The notes beneath the pieces are model-generated. The model was given only the letters and a program-made list of their open reading frames with translations, did no database searches and had not been told where the DNA came from. The position numbers were made by a program, and so were the translations under genes. Shown one piece after another: positions 8,745 through 18,860 of a stretch of DNA of 64,000 bases (positions within the stretch are counted from its first letter, which is position 1; each line of letters opens with the position of its first letter). Source of the DNA: JAAFHB01 sp037133495 (lineage in GTDB: Bacteria > Bacteroidota > Bacteroidia > Bacteroidales > Prolixibacteraceae); NCBI GenBank assembly GCA_037133495.1, contig JBAXOA010000002.1, positions 28,436 to 92,435 on the forward strand. Direction: 5' to 3'.

Positions 8745-11036
8745 CTAATACGGTCCGATCTCATCAACCGGAACAGGATGCCATGGTACTAGGTAGGGTT
8801 TAAAATCAACTGCTGATTTCAAGTGATCAGCTGTTTTTAATAACTGATTATTAAGTGTCTGAAACCTTTGTGATTTTCTCAGAAATAGAGATTCGGCATT
8901 AATAACCACGTTATCAATGGTGTAATTTCTATCTGGATCGCTAAGAAGCTGCTTTAACGCCGGATACCTGCGTTGCCAGAAATCGCTTTGCCAATTGGTG
9001 GTATGCATTGCCTTGTACATCGGATGTTCTTTGCTGTTAATAGATTCCTGCCACCGTTTATCTCCCCAGGCAGACTGACTGAAAGCTGCGTGACAATCGA
9101 TAAAGATATTGCCCTCCAGAAAATTGTCCTTGCCGCCGTGAATTTGAATCCCACCAAAATGGTTATTGGAAGAGCGCTGAAAGAGGTTCTCATAAATGCC
9201 GAATCCACTGATGGCATCATCCAGTCTCACCCCTGCAGCCATATGCAGATTAGGAATGCCGATGTCCTGAAAGAAGTTCCAGCGGATGATATTGCCACGG
9301 TACAAAGGATTTCCCCACACATCAATCGCTCCCTGATCGTCGGATTCAATCACACATTTTTTAAATGCATTGAGCTCCACCAGCATGTCATTTCCTTCGA
9401 GCCGTATCCCGCTGCTCGGGATATTTCCGAAAAAACAGTGCCGCACTTTAATCCCGTCGCCTTCAAGCACAATGGCAGGAGTATAGGTGCGGTCGATTCT
9501 GGATAAGTCGCTTATTTTACAATTTTCAATAATACTTCCTGAGCTCACCAGTGCCAGTTTATCGCCGGCACTGATATCAATACCACCGCGCCCCATACTT
9601 TCAATAATACACGAGTGGACCAGATGCGCCTTTCCGCCAGCGATTTTAATTCCAAGGCCGGAAGTGTTCTTCACGGAACAGTTAGTTACAATTAAATGGC
9701 TGCAATTCTTAAAAATCATCCCGTCACCGCGAATATATTCAAGATCTAATCCGTTAACAGTAAGGTAATCGCAGTTTTCTGCCTGGATTGCCGTACCCCT
9801 CATACTTAAAATAATGCGTTCAGGTTTGATATCATTTTTAGGAAGGTACCAGATTTTTCCCCTGGCAATGGAAATGCACCATTCACCGGGTGAGTCGAGC
9901 TCTGAGAGGGCGTTAACGACATGCCATTTGCTTTTGGCGAAGCCGTAATTATTAACAGGGGGCGCAATTATAACAGTTGAATCTTTCAGGGATATTCCAC
10001 TCAACTTCTCGTAAGCATCGGCCCATAAATAAAACCAGTAACCATGCAGCCATACATCCTGTTCCGATGCCCACCGGAATGCGCGGCTGCTTTTAAAATC
10101 TTTCAGGGCAACGGTCGTGTCACGGTCATTTGGCCAGCGAGCCATCGGCTGAGGTATGCCATCGCTGAACAACTCGGGAACCGGAAAAGTGTTGAAAGTT
10201 GGACCTCCGCTGGCAGATCGCTGGCTTGAGAAGCCTCCAAAGACCAGGCTATCGATTCCATTCACATTGCTTTCTTTTAAATCAGCTACCCACACTTTAG
10301 AAGATGATTCCCTTGGTAATAGCGCAAGGATATCCGGATTGACTTCTCTCTTCCAGCTTCTTAAAGCTTGTCCACCACTGATTTTTATCTTTTTACCGGA
10401 TTCCGCGCGGATAATGACCGGATTCTTTTTTGTTCCGGAATTTTGGGCGCTTAGTCTAATCGGCCTATCCTGACTATAACTAGCTTCACTGAAGACTATT
10501 TCTATAGGTCCTTCGGGCAGATTTGGATTCTGAAGTTTCTTCGAGGCAGCTTCCAGCGCGTACTCAAAAGATTGAAAAATATTGTTGGCGGGCCCATTCT
10601 CTTTTATATTATTGGGTGTTGATGCAATATAAAAAGAAGCAACAGCCTTCTTATTTGAAGGAACCGGAGTATGTTTTATTAACGGGATACCCTGTAGTTT
10701 CTTGGTTAACTCTTCCATTATCAGTTGGTGATGCGGTGGAAGGACAGCAAGTGTTTTTATTTTTGAAAGTGTGCTTCTGCAATTCTTAAAATCTTTGACA
10801 GCAAATTGTGCCTGGGCAAGCCTTAGATAAATCAGAGATTGATATTCTTTAGGGATGGAATCCTTCTCAATGATTGATTGGTAATGTTGAATCGCCTGAC
10901 TCAGTTGATTGCTCTTCCATAACTGATCCGCTTGTTGAATTTTACTTTCGAGCGATAGTTCCTGGGTAATTGCACTTGTAAAGCACAGTGCTAAAAATAA
11001 TGGAAGAAGAAGGTTGACTCTTTGCATAACATTCAT
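8745..11036 (-). CDS. secreted right-handed parallel beta-helix protein with N-terminal TPR-like segment, GH141-like
   Basis: A 763-residue exported protein with a signal peptide of about 24 residues. Residues 28-110 form TPR-like helices (QADQLWKSNQLSQAIQHYQSI). The rest is a right-handed beta-helix opening with a segment about how the site is entered (AARPI-like RPIRLSAQ...ISGGQAL). The stretch PELFSDGIPQPMARWPND resembles the start of GH141 enzymes, a family with alpha-L-fucosidase and xylanase members. I therefore call it GH141-like, at lower confidence than the fold itself. The N-terminal TPR segment is not usual for GH141 and may be a fusion. It starts two bases downstream of the GH2 stop, so the two are in one transcription unit. 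Confidence 0.75.
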   Translation of the reverse strand: MNVMQRVNLLLPLFLALCFTSAITQELSLESKIQQADQLWKSNQLSQAIQHYQSIIEKDSIPKEYQSLIYLRLAQAQFAVKDFKNCRSTLSKIKTLAVLPPHHQLIMEELTKKLQGIPLIKHTPVPSNKKAVASFYIASTPNNIKENGPANNIFQSFEYALEAASKKLQNPNLPEGPIEIVFSEASYSQDRPIRLSAQNSGTKKNPVIIRAESGKKIKISGGQALRSWKREVNPDILALLPRESSSKVWVADLKESNVNGIDSLVFGGFSSQRSASGGPTFNTFPVPELFSDGIPQPMARWPNDRDTTVALKDFKSSRAFRWASEQDVWLHGYWFYLWADAYEKLSGISLKDSTVIIAPPVNNYGFAKSKWHVVNALSELDSPGEWCISIARGKIWYLPKNDIKPERIILSMRGTAIQAENCDYLTVNGLDLEYIRGDGMIFKNCSHLIVTNCSVKNTSGLGIKIAGGKAHLVHSCIIESMGRGGIDISAGDKLALVSSGSIIENCKISDLSRIDRTYTPAIVLEGDGIKVRHCFFGNIPSSGIRLEGNDMLVELNAFKKCVIESDDQGAIDVWGNPLYRGNIIRWNFFQDIGIPNLHMAAGVRLDDAISGFGIYENLFQRSSNNHFGGIQIHGGKDNFLEGNIFIDCHAAFSQSAWGDKRWQESINSKEHPMYKAMHTTNWQSDFWQRRYPALKQLLSDPDRNYTIDNVVINAESLFLRKSQRFQTLNNQLLKTADHLKSAVDFKPYLVPWHPVPVDEIGPY

Positions 11037-11038
11037 TT

Positions 11039-13417
11039 TTAATTGGCATTAACGATCAGTTTCATCTCAGGTAATCCCAGTGAAGTGGCTTTTAAAAGGA
11101 TGTTCCCTTTTTTGCCGGTACTTTGAACAATCACCTGGCACATTCCGCTGAATGCCCGTCGTTCAGTCCCTTTTGCCGGCTCAAGACTCATTGCATTTCC
11201 ATTGGCAACACCAACGATCTCCCCTTCACCGGAAATTTCAAAATGAACAAGATTATCCGCATTCGGTTCTAAAGTTCCCTTTTCATCAGTAATTTTTACC
11301 GTGATATATGAAAGGTCTTTTCCATCTGCTTGTATGATAGGCCTGTCTGCTTTGAGCTCAATTTTTGAAGCTTCTTCAGCTGTTTTAATGATATCGGTGG
11401 CAACAAGTTTGCCGTTCTTGTATCCTTCAGCCTTTAGTGTTCCGGGAGTGAATGGCACCTTCCACCGGAGGGATAATTTTTTAGTCGTTAAGAAGTTTTT
11501 GGTTTCCAACGGTTGATTGTTGAGGTAGAGCTTCACCTCATCGCAGTTGGTGTATGCCACAACATCAATGAGCTGACCTTCCTTCCAGTTCCAATGCGGA
11601 AGAAGGTGAACCATTGGCTCTTTGGTCCATTGACTTTTGTAAAAGTAAAAGGCATCTTTGGGAAATCCGCAAAGATCAAAAATCCCAAAATACGAGCTGA
11701 CAGCCAGTTTTTCATAAGGCGACGGTTCTCCCATATAATCAAATCCTGTCCAGATATACATTCCCGACATATACGGCCGCTCCTTCACTGCCTGCCAGGC
11801 TTCTTCATGTGTTGTTCCGCCTCCTGCATCGTCGAAAGCTGAGGTCTGGCAATCCGGAAATGTCTTCACCAAAGTGTCAAGTGTAAAATGGTAGACGCCC
11901 CTGCTGTCGAACTGTGAGGTGGTTTCACTTGCGATATAAAACCAATCGGGGTGTTTTTGCTTTATTTCATCATACGCATCAATTGAATAATTAAATCCAA
12001 CAACACCGACAGCAGCGGTCATCCCTTTTTTCTCAGCATCACGTATAAAGTTGAAGGCAGAAGTGGTATATCGTGTCGGATCATTTTTTTTTACAATAGT
12101 TACAAGTTCTCTGGCAATTTCACCACCATTCGTACTTCCAGGAAACCACTGTTCTTTGATCTCGTTCCCGACGCTCCATAAAATAATAGACGGATGGTTC
12201 CGGTCGCGCAGCACCATATCGGTTATTTCGCGCTCATGCCATTCTTTAAAATAGTTCTGAAAGCCGAATGGGGCAGCATCCTTGCCAATATACCAACAGT
12301 CGAAAGTCTCATCCATAACCAGAAATCCCATTTTGTCGCACAATTCCAGAAGTTCAGGTGCCATCAGGTTATGACTGCACCGGATGGCATTGCATCCCAT
12401 GGATTTCAATAATTCGAGCTGTCTTTGAATCGCGCGGTCGTTAATTGCAGCACCTAACCCGCCAAGGTCGTGGTGATTACATACTCCCAAAATTTTTGTG
12501 TTTTTTCCGTTAAGGAAGAACCCGCTGTCGGCTCTGAAAACAAGTGTACGTACGCCAAAATCTGTAGTGTACGTATCTTTTAGCGCTTTATCCTGAAATA
12601 TCTTGGTAACCAATCGGTATAAATTCGGATTTTCAATATCCCAGAGAGTTGGTGATGCGATTTTGAAAGTCGTATTGATGGTGTTTTTAGAATCCCCACC
12701 CGCCTTATATGCCTGTGTCTGAGAACTCACTTCTCTTCCTGTGTTATCAATAATTGAAGAGATAATTTTGAGATTCCATTTCTCCTTTGTGTCGTTGGCA
12801 ATTGTAGTAACGACAGTTACAGTTGCTTCTTTGCTGGAAACTTTTGGCGTGGAAACGTATGTCCCCCACTGGCTGACATAAATTGGAGAGGTAGTAACAA
12901 GCCAAACATGTCGGTAGATGCCTGCACCGGTGTACCATCTGGAGTCGGGCTGCTTCGAATTATCGATTTTAACAGCCAAAACATTTTCTCCATCTTGAAT
13001 ATATGGGGTCATGTCGTACTGAAAGGTGGCATAACCGTAAGGACGTGTGCCCAGCGGGTGACCGTTGATATAAACAGTGCTGTTTTTGTAGGCGCCGTCG
13101 ATGACGATGAAATATTTTTTTTCTTTTATTCCTGAAAGGCTGAAAGATTTACGATACCAGCCGATGCCTCCGGGTAGCAATCCTCCCTGATGTCCGGAGG
13201 GATTATCGGGTCTGAAACTTCCCTCAATGCTCCAGTCATGAGGCAGATTTAGATAGCGCCATTTCTGGTCGTCAAAAGATGATTGTTCGGCATATGGCAG
13301 ATCGCCAAGATGGAATTTCCAGCCGGCATCGAAATTCTCTCGTCCAGCGGACTGTGCAGCGCCCCTTGTGTTGACAAGGCAGCATAACAGGATGATTATA
13401 AAAGTTATTGTTTTCAT
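11039..13417 (-). CDS. glycoside hydrolase family 2 beta-galactosidase-like enzyme (copy 1)
   Basis: A secreted GH2 enzyme of 792 residues. The frame is open to 13438, but Met at 13417 begins a proper signal peptide (MKTITFIIILLCCLV). The order is a jelly-roll sugar-binding domain (NFDAGWKFHLGD, LPHDWSIEG), an immunoglobulin-like domain, the TIM barrel, and C-terminal beta-domains of the DUF4982 and Big_1-like type (GTLKAEGYKNGK, ADGKDLSYITVK). The acid/base is Glu419 in SVGNEI and the nucleophile is Glu498 in ASETTS. The sequence is closely similar to the second GH2 gene upstream, so this is a tandem duplication. The specificity is likely beta-galactosidase or a related activity. Confidence 0.92.
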   Translation of the reverse strand: MKTITFIIILLCCLVNTRGAAQSAGRENFDAGWKFHLGDLPYAEQSSFDDQKWRYLNLPHDWSIEGSFRPDNPSGHQGGLLPGGIGWYRKSFSLSGIKEKKYFIVIDGAYKNSTVYINGHPLGTRPYGYATFQYDMTPYIQDGENVLAVKIDNSKQPDSRWYTGAGIYRHVWLVTTSPIYVSQWGTYVSTPKVSSKEATVTVVTTIANDTKEKWNLKIISSIIDNTGREVSSQTQAYKAGGDSKNTINTTFKIASPTLWDIENPNLYRLVTKIFQDKALKDTYTTDFGVRTLVFRADSGFFLNGKNTKILGVCNHHDLGGLGAAINDRAIQRQLELLKSMGCNAIRCSHNLMAPELLELCDKMGFLVMDETFDCWYIGKDAAPFGFQNYFKEWHEREITDMVLRDRNHPSIILWSVGNEIKEQWFPGSTNGGEIARELVTIVKKNDPTRYTTSAFNFIRDAEKKGMTAAVGVVGFNYSIDAYDEIKQKHPDWFYIASETTSQFDSRGVYHFTLDTLVKTFPDCQTSAFDDAGGGTTHEEAWQAVKERPYMSGMYIWTGFDYMGEPSPYEKLAVSSYFGIFDLCGFPKDAFYFYKSQWTKEPMVHLLPHWNWKEGQLIDVVAYTNCDEVKLYLNNQPLETKNFLTTKKLSLRWKVPFTPGTLKAEGYKNGKLVATDIIKTAEEASKIELKADRPIIQADGKDLSYITVKITDEKGTLEPNADNLVHFEISGEGEIVGVANGNAMSLEPAKGTERRAFSGMCQVIVQSTGKKGNILLKATSLGLPEMKLIVNAN

Positions 13418-13574
13418 ATCAAAAAAAAATATTTGCACTTATGTTCACTGTAGTTTAAGTAATTGTCAATTAATAATCTTCATTGTTAATATTCAATATT
13501 TCAGCAAAAAAGAATTACGACAATAAATCTTTCCGATTGTTTGAAACGGTTCAAATTTAATTAAAAACAAGATT

Positions 13575-13753
13575 GAACCCACTTCGGGGTTCCTGATTAA
13601 TTGTATTCCAATTCCTCCGGTTTCCCCGGAGGTTATTCATATTCAAGTCCTTCAGACTTGTATTCAAATAACCCTGAAGGGGTTAGATTTCAATAGCCGT
13701 GGGTGCAAACCCACGGGAAATGAGAGTAACAAAACCGCAACCCGGAATGGGTT
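13575..13753. repeat. cluster of six different hairpins between the GH2 genes
   Basis: The 392-base gap between the GH2 paralogues holds six short palindromes with unrelated stems. Stem pairs and positions are GAACCC/GGGTTC (13575-13592), CCTCCGG/CCGGAGG (13614-13632), CAAGTC/GACTTG (13644-13660), AACCC/GGGTT (13670-13684), CCGTGGGT/ACCCACGG (13697-13716) and AACCC/GGGTT (13739-13753). Centres are 25-40 bases apart. It resembles the mixed REP-like intergenic clusters seen in other Bacteroidota. It may also end transcription or stabilise mRNA ends. The remaining 13418-13574 is AT-rich with no gene. Confidence 0.75.
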
Positions 13754-13809
13754 GAACATTAAAATTGACAAACAAAATGAAATTTAATCAGTCTCTTAAG
13801 CCTTTAATA

Positions 13810-16248
13810 TTAATTAGTTTGCACCGTTATGTTTTCATCTGGCAGACCCAATGAAGATGCCCTTAAAGTGATTTTCCCTTTGTTGAAAGTGCTTTGAATA
13901 ACGACCTGGCACATTCCGCTGAATGCACTTCGCTCTTTCCCTTTTGGTGATTCAAGACTGATGGGATTACCATTGCTAACCCCCACAATCCGGCCTTCAC
14001 CTTCGAGGTCAAAATGGATGAGATTGTCGGCATTTGGAACCAAGGTACCTTGGCGATCTTTAATTTTAACCGTTATGTACGACAAATCCTGTCCGTCTGC
14101 CTTTATAGTTGAATGATCGGCAACAAGGTCTATTTTACCCGGATCGTTTGCCGTTTTCACTATATCAGTTGCAATCAGTTTCCCGTTTTTATACCCTTCA
14201 GCCCGAAGGGTGCCGGGAGAGAACGGAACTTTCCAGTCTAAGGATAATTTTTGTCCTTCACCAAGATTAATCACTTTATCCCATTGCAACGACCGGTAGG
14301 TGATATTTGTGTTTGCAAATATCTGTGAACCAATAAGCTTATCGTTTAAAAACAGCTTTACCTCGTCACAATTGGTGTAGGCAATCACATCGATGATCGC
14401 TCCCTCTTTCCAGTTCCAGTGGGGAAGAAGGTGAAGAACGGGTTCATTGGTCCACTGACTCTTGTAAAAATAAAAAACATCTTTTGGAAATCCGCAAAGG
14501 TCAACAATGCCATAACTTGATGATATACAAGGGTAAGGATAAGCCGGTTCTCCGTAATAGTCGAAACCTGTCCAGACAAACAGTCCGGCCACATACGGGG
14601 TTTCTTTGACTGCCCGCCAGGTAGTTTGGGTGATCATCGTCGCAGGTCTGTCGTAGTATGTACCGCGGTTATCGAACGAGGAGCAGTGCATATCAGGAGT
14701 TGGTCTTATCGCCGAATCTGCAGGAAAATGGTAAATGCCTCTGTCACTAAGCGATGATGTTGTTTCGCTGGCGATAAAAAATCCATTGGGATGTTTGGCT
14801 TTCTCCTCCGGATACCGCTCGACGGTGTAATTGATCCCGATCACGTCAACTTTGTCTGACATAAAGGTGGTGTCGGCACGCCATACTCCGGCAAAGGCAG
14901 AAGTAGTAAAACGGGTTTTATCGTATTTTTTGATAATTCCATCCAGCTCTTTTGCAATGGCTGCACCTCCGTATTTGGTGTGATTTTTTTCGGGTATTTC
15001 ATTGCCAATACTCCAGAGAAAAACGGAAGGATGATTCCTGTCGCGTACCACCATGTCCGCTAAATCCCGCTCATGCCAGTCTTTAAAGTAGATATGATAG
15101 TCGTACTTCATTTTTTCCAGGTACCAGACATCAAACGCTTCATCCATAACTACAAATCCCATCTTGTCACACAAATCAAGCAGATCGGGTGAAGGCGGAT
15201 TATGACTTGTCCGAATGCCATTGCAACCCATACTTTTTAATATTTCCAACTGACGGGTTAACGCTCTGGTGTTCGTGGCAACACCCAAACAACCTAAATC
15301 GTGATGCTGGCAAACCCCTTTTACTTTAACACATTTATTATTCAGAAAAAATCCACTGTCCGACCTGAACACGATCGATCGTATTCCAAAGGTGGTGTAA
15401 TAGGTGTCTTTCAGCTCTTTTCCTACATATATTTCACTCGCCAGCCTGTATAAATCGGGTTGCTCAATACTCCAAAGCTGCGGGGTATTAACCTTGATTT
15501 TTGCATTAATTTTCAGTTGTGCGTTTGGTCCAATTTGTTCCGTCTGATCCTGACTGGCTATTCTTTTCCCATCTCCATCTATGATTGAGGATACAATTTT
15601 AATGGTGGTCTTTTCCCTGCTCTCGTTTGTTATACTGGTTTCGACCTGAACAAGCGCTTCTTTTTCTGAAATTTTAGGTGTGGTGACATAGGTTCCCCAT
15701 TGGCTCACATGGATCGGTGAAGTGGTAGTGAGCCAGACATGGCGATAAATACCAGAACCGGCATACCACCTTGAGTTGGGTTGCACGCTGTTGTCCACTT
15801 TTACGGCGATCGCATTCTCCCCTTCATTCAAAAAGGGTGTCAGGTCATACTGGAAGGTCGAATAGCCGAATGGCCGGGTGCCAAGTTTGTGTCCGTTGAT
15901 CCATACCGTACTGTTCATATAAACGCCGTCAAAAGTTATAAACCTGTGTTTTGTCTGAATATCAGAAACTGAAAAATGTTTCCGGTACCAGCCAATACCA
16001 CCCGGAAGTGACGCACCTGAATTGGTTGCCGGATTGTCGGGTTTAAAACTCCCTTCGATACTCCAGTCATGCGGCAGATCCAGACTTCTCCAATGGTGAT
16101 CTGAAAATGTAGGTGATTCTGCAGAAGGTACATCACCTAAGTGAAATTTCCAGTTAGCATCAAAATTTACTCTTCCTGCCGGTTGAGAAAAGGCGGGAAT
16201 GGAAAGAAGAAAAGTATAGATAAGGAGATTCGTAATTCTGACTGCCAT
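13810..16248 (-). CDS. glycoside hydrolase family 2 beta-galactosidase-like enzyme (copy 2)
   Basis: A secreted GH2 enzyme of 812 residues. A longer frame to 16314 would overlap the preceding gene; Met at 16248 starts a good signal peptide (MAVRITNLLIYTFLL, cleavage near FSQ). The architecture matches copy 1: sugar-binding domain, Ig-like domain, TIM barrel, then the DUF4982-type and invasin-like C-terminal domains. The acid/base is Glu417 in SIGNEI and the nucleophile Glu495 in ASETTS. Compared with copy 1 it has extra sequence around the late barrel (CSSFDNRGTYYDRPATM) and before the C-terminal domain, which could change subsite preference. It lies 25 bases after the amidohydrolase gene. 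Confidence 0.92.
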   Translation of the reverse strand: MAVRITNLLIYTFLLSIPAFSQPAGRVNFDANWKFHLGDVPSAESPTFSDHHWRSLDLPHDWSIEGSFKPDNPATNSGASLPGGIGWYRKHFSVSDIQTKHRFITFDGVYMNSTVWINGHKLGTRPFGYSTFQYDLTPFLNEGENAIAVKVDNSVQPNSRWYAGSGIYRHVWLTTTSPIHVSQWGTYVTTPKISEKEALVQVETSITNESREKTTIKIVSSIIDGDGKRIASQDQTEQIGPNAQLKINAKIKVNTPQLWSIEQPDLYRLASEIYVGKELKDTYYTTFGIRSIVFRSDSGFFLNNKCVKVKGVCQHHDLGCLGVATNTRALTRQLEILKSMGCNGIRTSHNPPSPDLLDLCDKMGFVVMDEAFDVWYLEKMKYDYHIYFKDWHERDLADMVVRDRNHPSVFLWSIGNEIPEKNHTKYGGAAIAKELDGIIKKYDKTRFTTSAFAGVWRADTTFMSDKVDVIGINYTVERYPEEKAKHPNGFFIASETTSSLSDRGIYHFPADSAIRPTPDMHCSSFDNRGTYYDRPATMITQTTWRAVKETPYVAGLFVWTGFDYYGEPAYPYPCISSSYGIVDLCGFPKDVFYFYKSQWTNEPVLHLLPHWNWKEGAIIDVIAYTNCDEVKLFLNDKLIGSQIFANTNITYRSLQWDKVINLGEGQKLSLDWKVPFSPGTLRAEGYKNGKLIATDIVKTANDPGKIDLVADHSTIKADGQDLSYITVKIKDRQGTLVPNADNLIHFDLEGEGRIVGVSNGNPISLESPKGKERSAFSGMCQVVIQSTFNKGKITLRASSLGLPDENITVQTN

Positions 16249-16273
16249 TTCTGTTTTTAATTCAAGATATTTA

Positions 16274-17632
16274 TTAAAGTTGATCCAGCTTAAGTACCTC
16301 AATGGCATTGTCATGAAGGATCATTTGGGCGATTTTTATTGCTTCAATTTCACTAAAATAGCCATCTCTTACTTTTGCGATTAAAACTTTTGAGACAATT
16401 TGTTTGGCGAATAGCAAATGACCATAAATATTTTCGACATTCCTAAAATCACCTCCGAAAGCCATGATCTTATTGGCAGGGATAGTCTCGAGCCATTCGT
16501 GCAAATACCTTTCGCTGTAGGAAGGGGAGATGATATACAACCAACACAGGTCGATGTAAACATTTCTGAAGTTTTTAGCCAATGTAGCCAGTTCTCCACC
16601 AAAAGGATATCCTCCGTGAAACAGGATGAATTTTACGTTGCGATATTTCAGAAACAGGTTGGCGAGGTGCATGGGATTGGAGTTTCCGATATAATTTCCA
16701 TCTCCGGCCTGTAGCCCGGTATGAAATTGTACGGGAGTATTAGTTGCGTTGGCTAAGTCTAAGATCCGGTGTATCATGTAATCCTGTAATGGTTTTATCT
16801 CACTTCCGTTGTAAGGGAGAACAGTCCCTGACGGCATACTTATTATTTTACGAAAAACAGCTTCTGCCTTATCTTTGCTGACATCTTCGAAGAACAGGTC
16901 TCTTTCGTAGGCAGTCCCAATTTTAACCGCTACATTATCTTTATCCATCGCTTTATGAAAAGCGACTCCCAGAGCAGCGACAAAATCATCAAGGTTATTG
17001 ATGGGAGCATTTTGCTGTTTGGCAATAGTTTCGATTTTTTGCGCGGATACGGCAAAGAAAAACTCTCCAAACCGTTTAACATACCTGAATGTCGCAGGAT
17101 TGCCAATTGTATGATTATCCCCGTCGACAACAACATAATCGAACTTGCATTTTTCATAAAGGACTTGGCTATACCAGTCTGTCTGATAAACTTTCTTGAT
17201 TTTTGCAGATAATTCTTCAACTGTTGTCTCATTCAAATCTTTGATATCGAACAGCTTGTCCGCTGTAAGCAATGCTGCACGGCTATAGGCGGTGTTGGAG
17301 GTTCCTTCCCAATAGGGTTTTAAAATGTTCCATTTCTCCATGATAGTCAGAGAATCGGTCAGCAATTTTCCGAAAGTTGATTTGGGCATCCCCGCCGACC
17401 GAATGTCATCGTAGGTATAGTGCTGCAATAAAAGCATGAAATCAAGTTTGCCACTTTTCATCCATCCTGATTGCCCTTCAAGGTGTTCATGGGTATCAAC
17501 CACCTTCATCTGATCGATGTAATTGGTAATTCTATTTTCAAAACCCCGTTTCGGCAACGGCCGGATTTGAACCTGAGACCGGACAGAAAATAAAAGGAAA
17601 ATTGCCAGTAATGTTAAGGTCGTTCTTTTCAT
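16274..17632 (-). CDS. exported amidohydrolase-superfamily protein (uronate isomerase-like barrel)
   Basis: A 452-residue protein with a signal peptide (MKRTTLTLLAIFLLFSVRS). The metal-binding motif DTHEHLE (His48, His50) opens the TIM barrel. Later landmarks are FHTGLQAGDGNY, ILFHGGYPFGGE and a C-terminal AFGGDFRNVE with an Asp expected as the metal ligand. This pattern fits the Amidohydro_2 branch, close in layout to uronate isomerases. Those enzymes are usually cytoplasmic, whereas this one is exported, so a different substrate such as a lactone or ester is possible. It sits between an unknown lipoprotein gene (22 bases) and a GH2 gene (25 bases), apparently one operon. Confidence 0.8.
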   Translation of the reverse strand: MKRTTLTLLAIFLLFSVRSQVQIRPLPKRGFENRITNYIDQMKVVDTHEHLEGQSGWMKSGKLDFMLLLQHYTYDDIRSAGMPKSTFGKLLTDSLTIMEKWNILKPYWEGTSNTAYSRAALLTADKLFDIKDLNETTVEELSAKIKKVYQTDWYSQVLYEKCKFDYVVVDGDNHTIGNPATFRYVKRFGEFFFAVSAQKIETIAKQQNAPINNLDDFVAALGVAFHKAMDKDNVAVKIGTAYERDLFFEDVSKDKAEAVFRKIISMPSGTVLPYNGSEIKPLQDYMIHRILDLANATNTPVQFHTGLQAGDGNYIGNSNPMHLANLFLKYRNVKFILFHGGYPFGGELATLAKNFRNVYIDLCWLYIISPSYSERYLHEWLETIPANKIMAFGGDFRNVENIYGHLLFAKQIVSKVLIAKVRDGYFSEIEAIKIAQMILHDNAIEVLKLDQL

Positions 17633-17654
17633 GGCTGTAGAAGTTTAAATTGCT

Positions 17655-18602
17655 TTAATGTAGCTTATAAACGGCACTTCGAATCTCCGCAAGGGTGCCA
17701 ACAATGACATAGTAATCATATTCATAAACGCATTTTTTAGTAAGCATGGCCTGCTTTACAGGTGCGATATAAGAGGTTGATCCATCGGTCGCCTCTCCGC
17801 CAATAGTTCCTGCCAATCCCGCTAAAAACTTGTCGCTGCTGGGATTGTAAATACCCATACCCCAAAGATTATCATCCAGAAAGGCCATCCAGTGCTCCGT
17901 TACATTGGGGTAGATTCCCCAAAAGCCGCTGGAAAGATTGATAACTGTCGGATTTTCAGGGTTCGCATTCGTATAGGGGGCATTTCCGCGGTATGTATAA
18001 AGATTCTTCAATGCGGAGATGGGATAAACGGCAGGCAATTCCTGATCGTTGACAATGCTGTCACCATAAATCAGATCGGTACGGTGAACAGTCAGTTTGT
18101 TATGTACTTTCAACACAGCTCCCTGGAGCGTTGTCCATTGTTCCATCTCTGCTTCGGCCGGACGGTTATTCATGTCCCATTGCATAGGTATGCATTTGAC
18201 ATATAGCTCGTTTCCGGTTTTTTGAAAGGCTAAAATCTGAGCACGATGACGATTGTAATCACCCACTTGTATCGGATTCCAACTCCACGGTGACCAACCG
18301 GCGGCCTGCCCCTCCGCTCTTCGGTCGACGCTTTTCCCGGCATAATAGGATTGCTGAATGTACCTGCCTTCGTCAGCAATGTTGACAATACTTCGGCGAG
18401 AAGCGGACAAGGAGAGGTATGAAATGGCACCACCTCTGGTAAGGTCGAGTTTAAGTGTAAGAATTCCATTATCAAGAGTCGAACTTGTATCCTTGGATTG
18501 AATAACTGGATCCGATGGCTTAATAAAAGGCTGAACCGGCTGGCTTTTCGCACATTGAAAAAGCAATAAAGCGAGCATTGAAAGACTGATAACTGATTTC
18601 AT
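17655..18602 (-). CDS. lipoprotein of unknown function
   Basis: A 315-residue protein that I do not recognise. The signal ends in lipobox LLFQC with lipidated Cys17, so it is membrane-anchored and probably surface-exposed. The body is rich in aromatic and beta-prone sequence (GGAISYLSLS, GWSPWSWNPIQVGD, SGFWGIYPNVTEHWMAFLDD, LWGMGIYNP), which suggests a beta-sandwich such as a galactose-mutarotase-like fold; this is inference. It precedes the amidohydrolase by 22 bases and is likely co-transcribed with it. Upstream is a 258-base AT-rich gap to the beta-helix gene in which I see no gene. Confidence 0.8.
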   Translation of the reverse strand: MKSVISLSMLALLLFQCAKSQPVQPFIKPSDPVIQSKDTSSTLDNGILTLKLDLTRGGAISYLSLSASRRSIVNIADEGRYIQQSYYAGKSVDRRAEGQAAGWSPWSWNPIQVGDYNRHRAQILAFQKTGNELYVKCIPMQWDMNNRPAEAEMEQWTTLQGAVLKVHNKLTVHRTDLIYGDSIVNDQELPAVYPISALKNLYTYRGNAPYTNANPENPTVINLSSGFWGIYPNVTEHWMAFLDDNLWGMGIYNPSSDKFLAGLAGTIGGEATDGSTSYIAPVKQAMLTKKCVYEYDYYVIVGTLAEIRSAVYKLH

Positions 18603-18860
18603 AAATAGAAAAATAGTTGATTTTGATTTATTATAGATGTTAGAATCGCTGATTGAACCCCCAGAAGAGGAATGCTTATACCCAACACGACAGCCGGATT
18701 AAGTATCAGGTTAATTCTTTTATATTTGTGTTACATTTTTTTCAAACAGTTCGCAATATAATAACTTTAACCTCGAAATGGTCGCATCCAGAGTAATCTT
18801 TTATGGAATTTATTAAGCGAATATTTTTGGGCGGTTTTCAATGCAGATGAAAGGTTCAGC

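Noticed and set aside
8973..9506. 177-codon plus-strand open frame inside the beta-helix gene
   Set aside because: It is antisense to a well-supported exported beta-helix protein and has no signal, motif or start context of its own.
11039..16248. Possible assembly duplication of the GH2 genes
   Set aside because: The two copies differ throughout in sequence and in length, and the flanking genes differ, so this is an old paralogous duplication.
18721..18728. TATATTTG promoter-like element on the plus strand
   Set aside because: It points away from the nearest gene starts, and AT-rich gaps produce such matches by chance.
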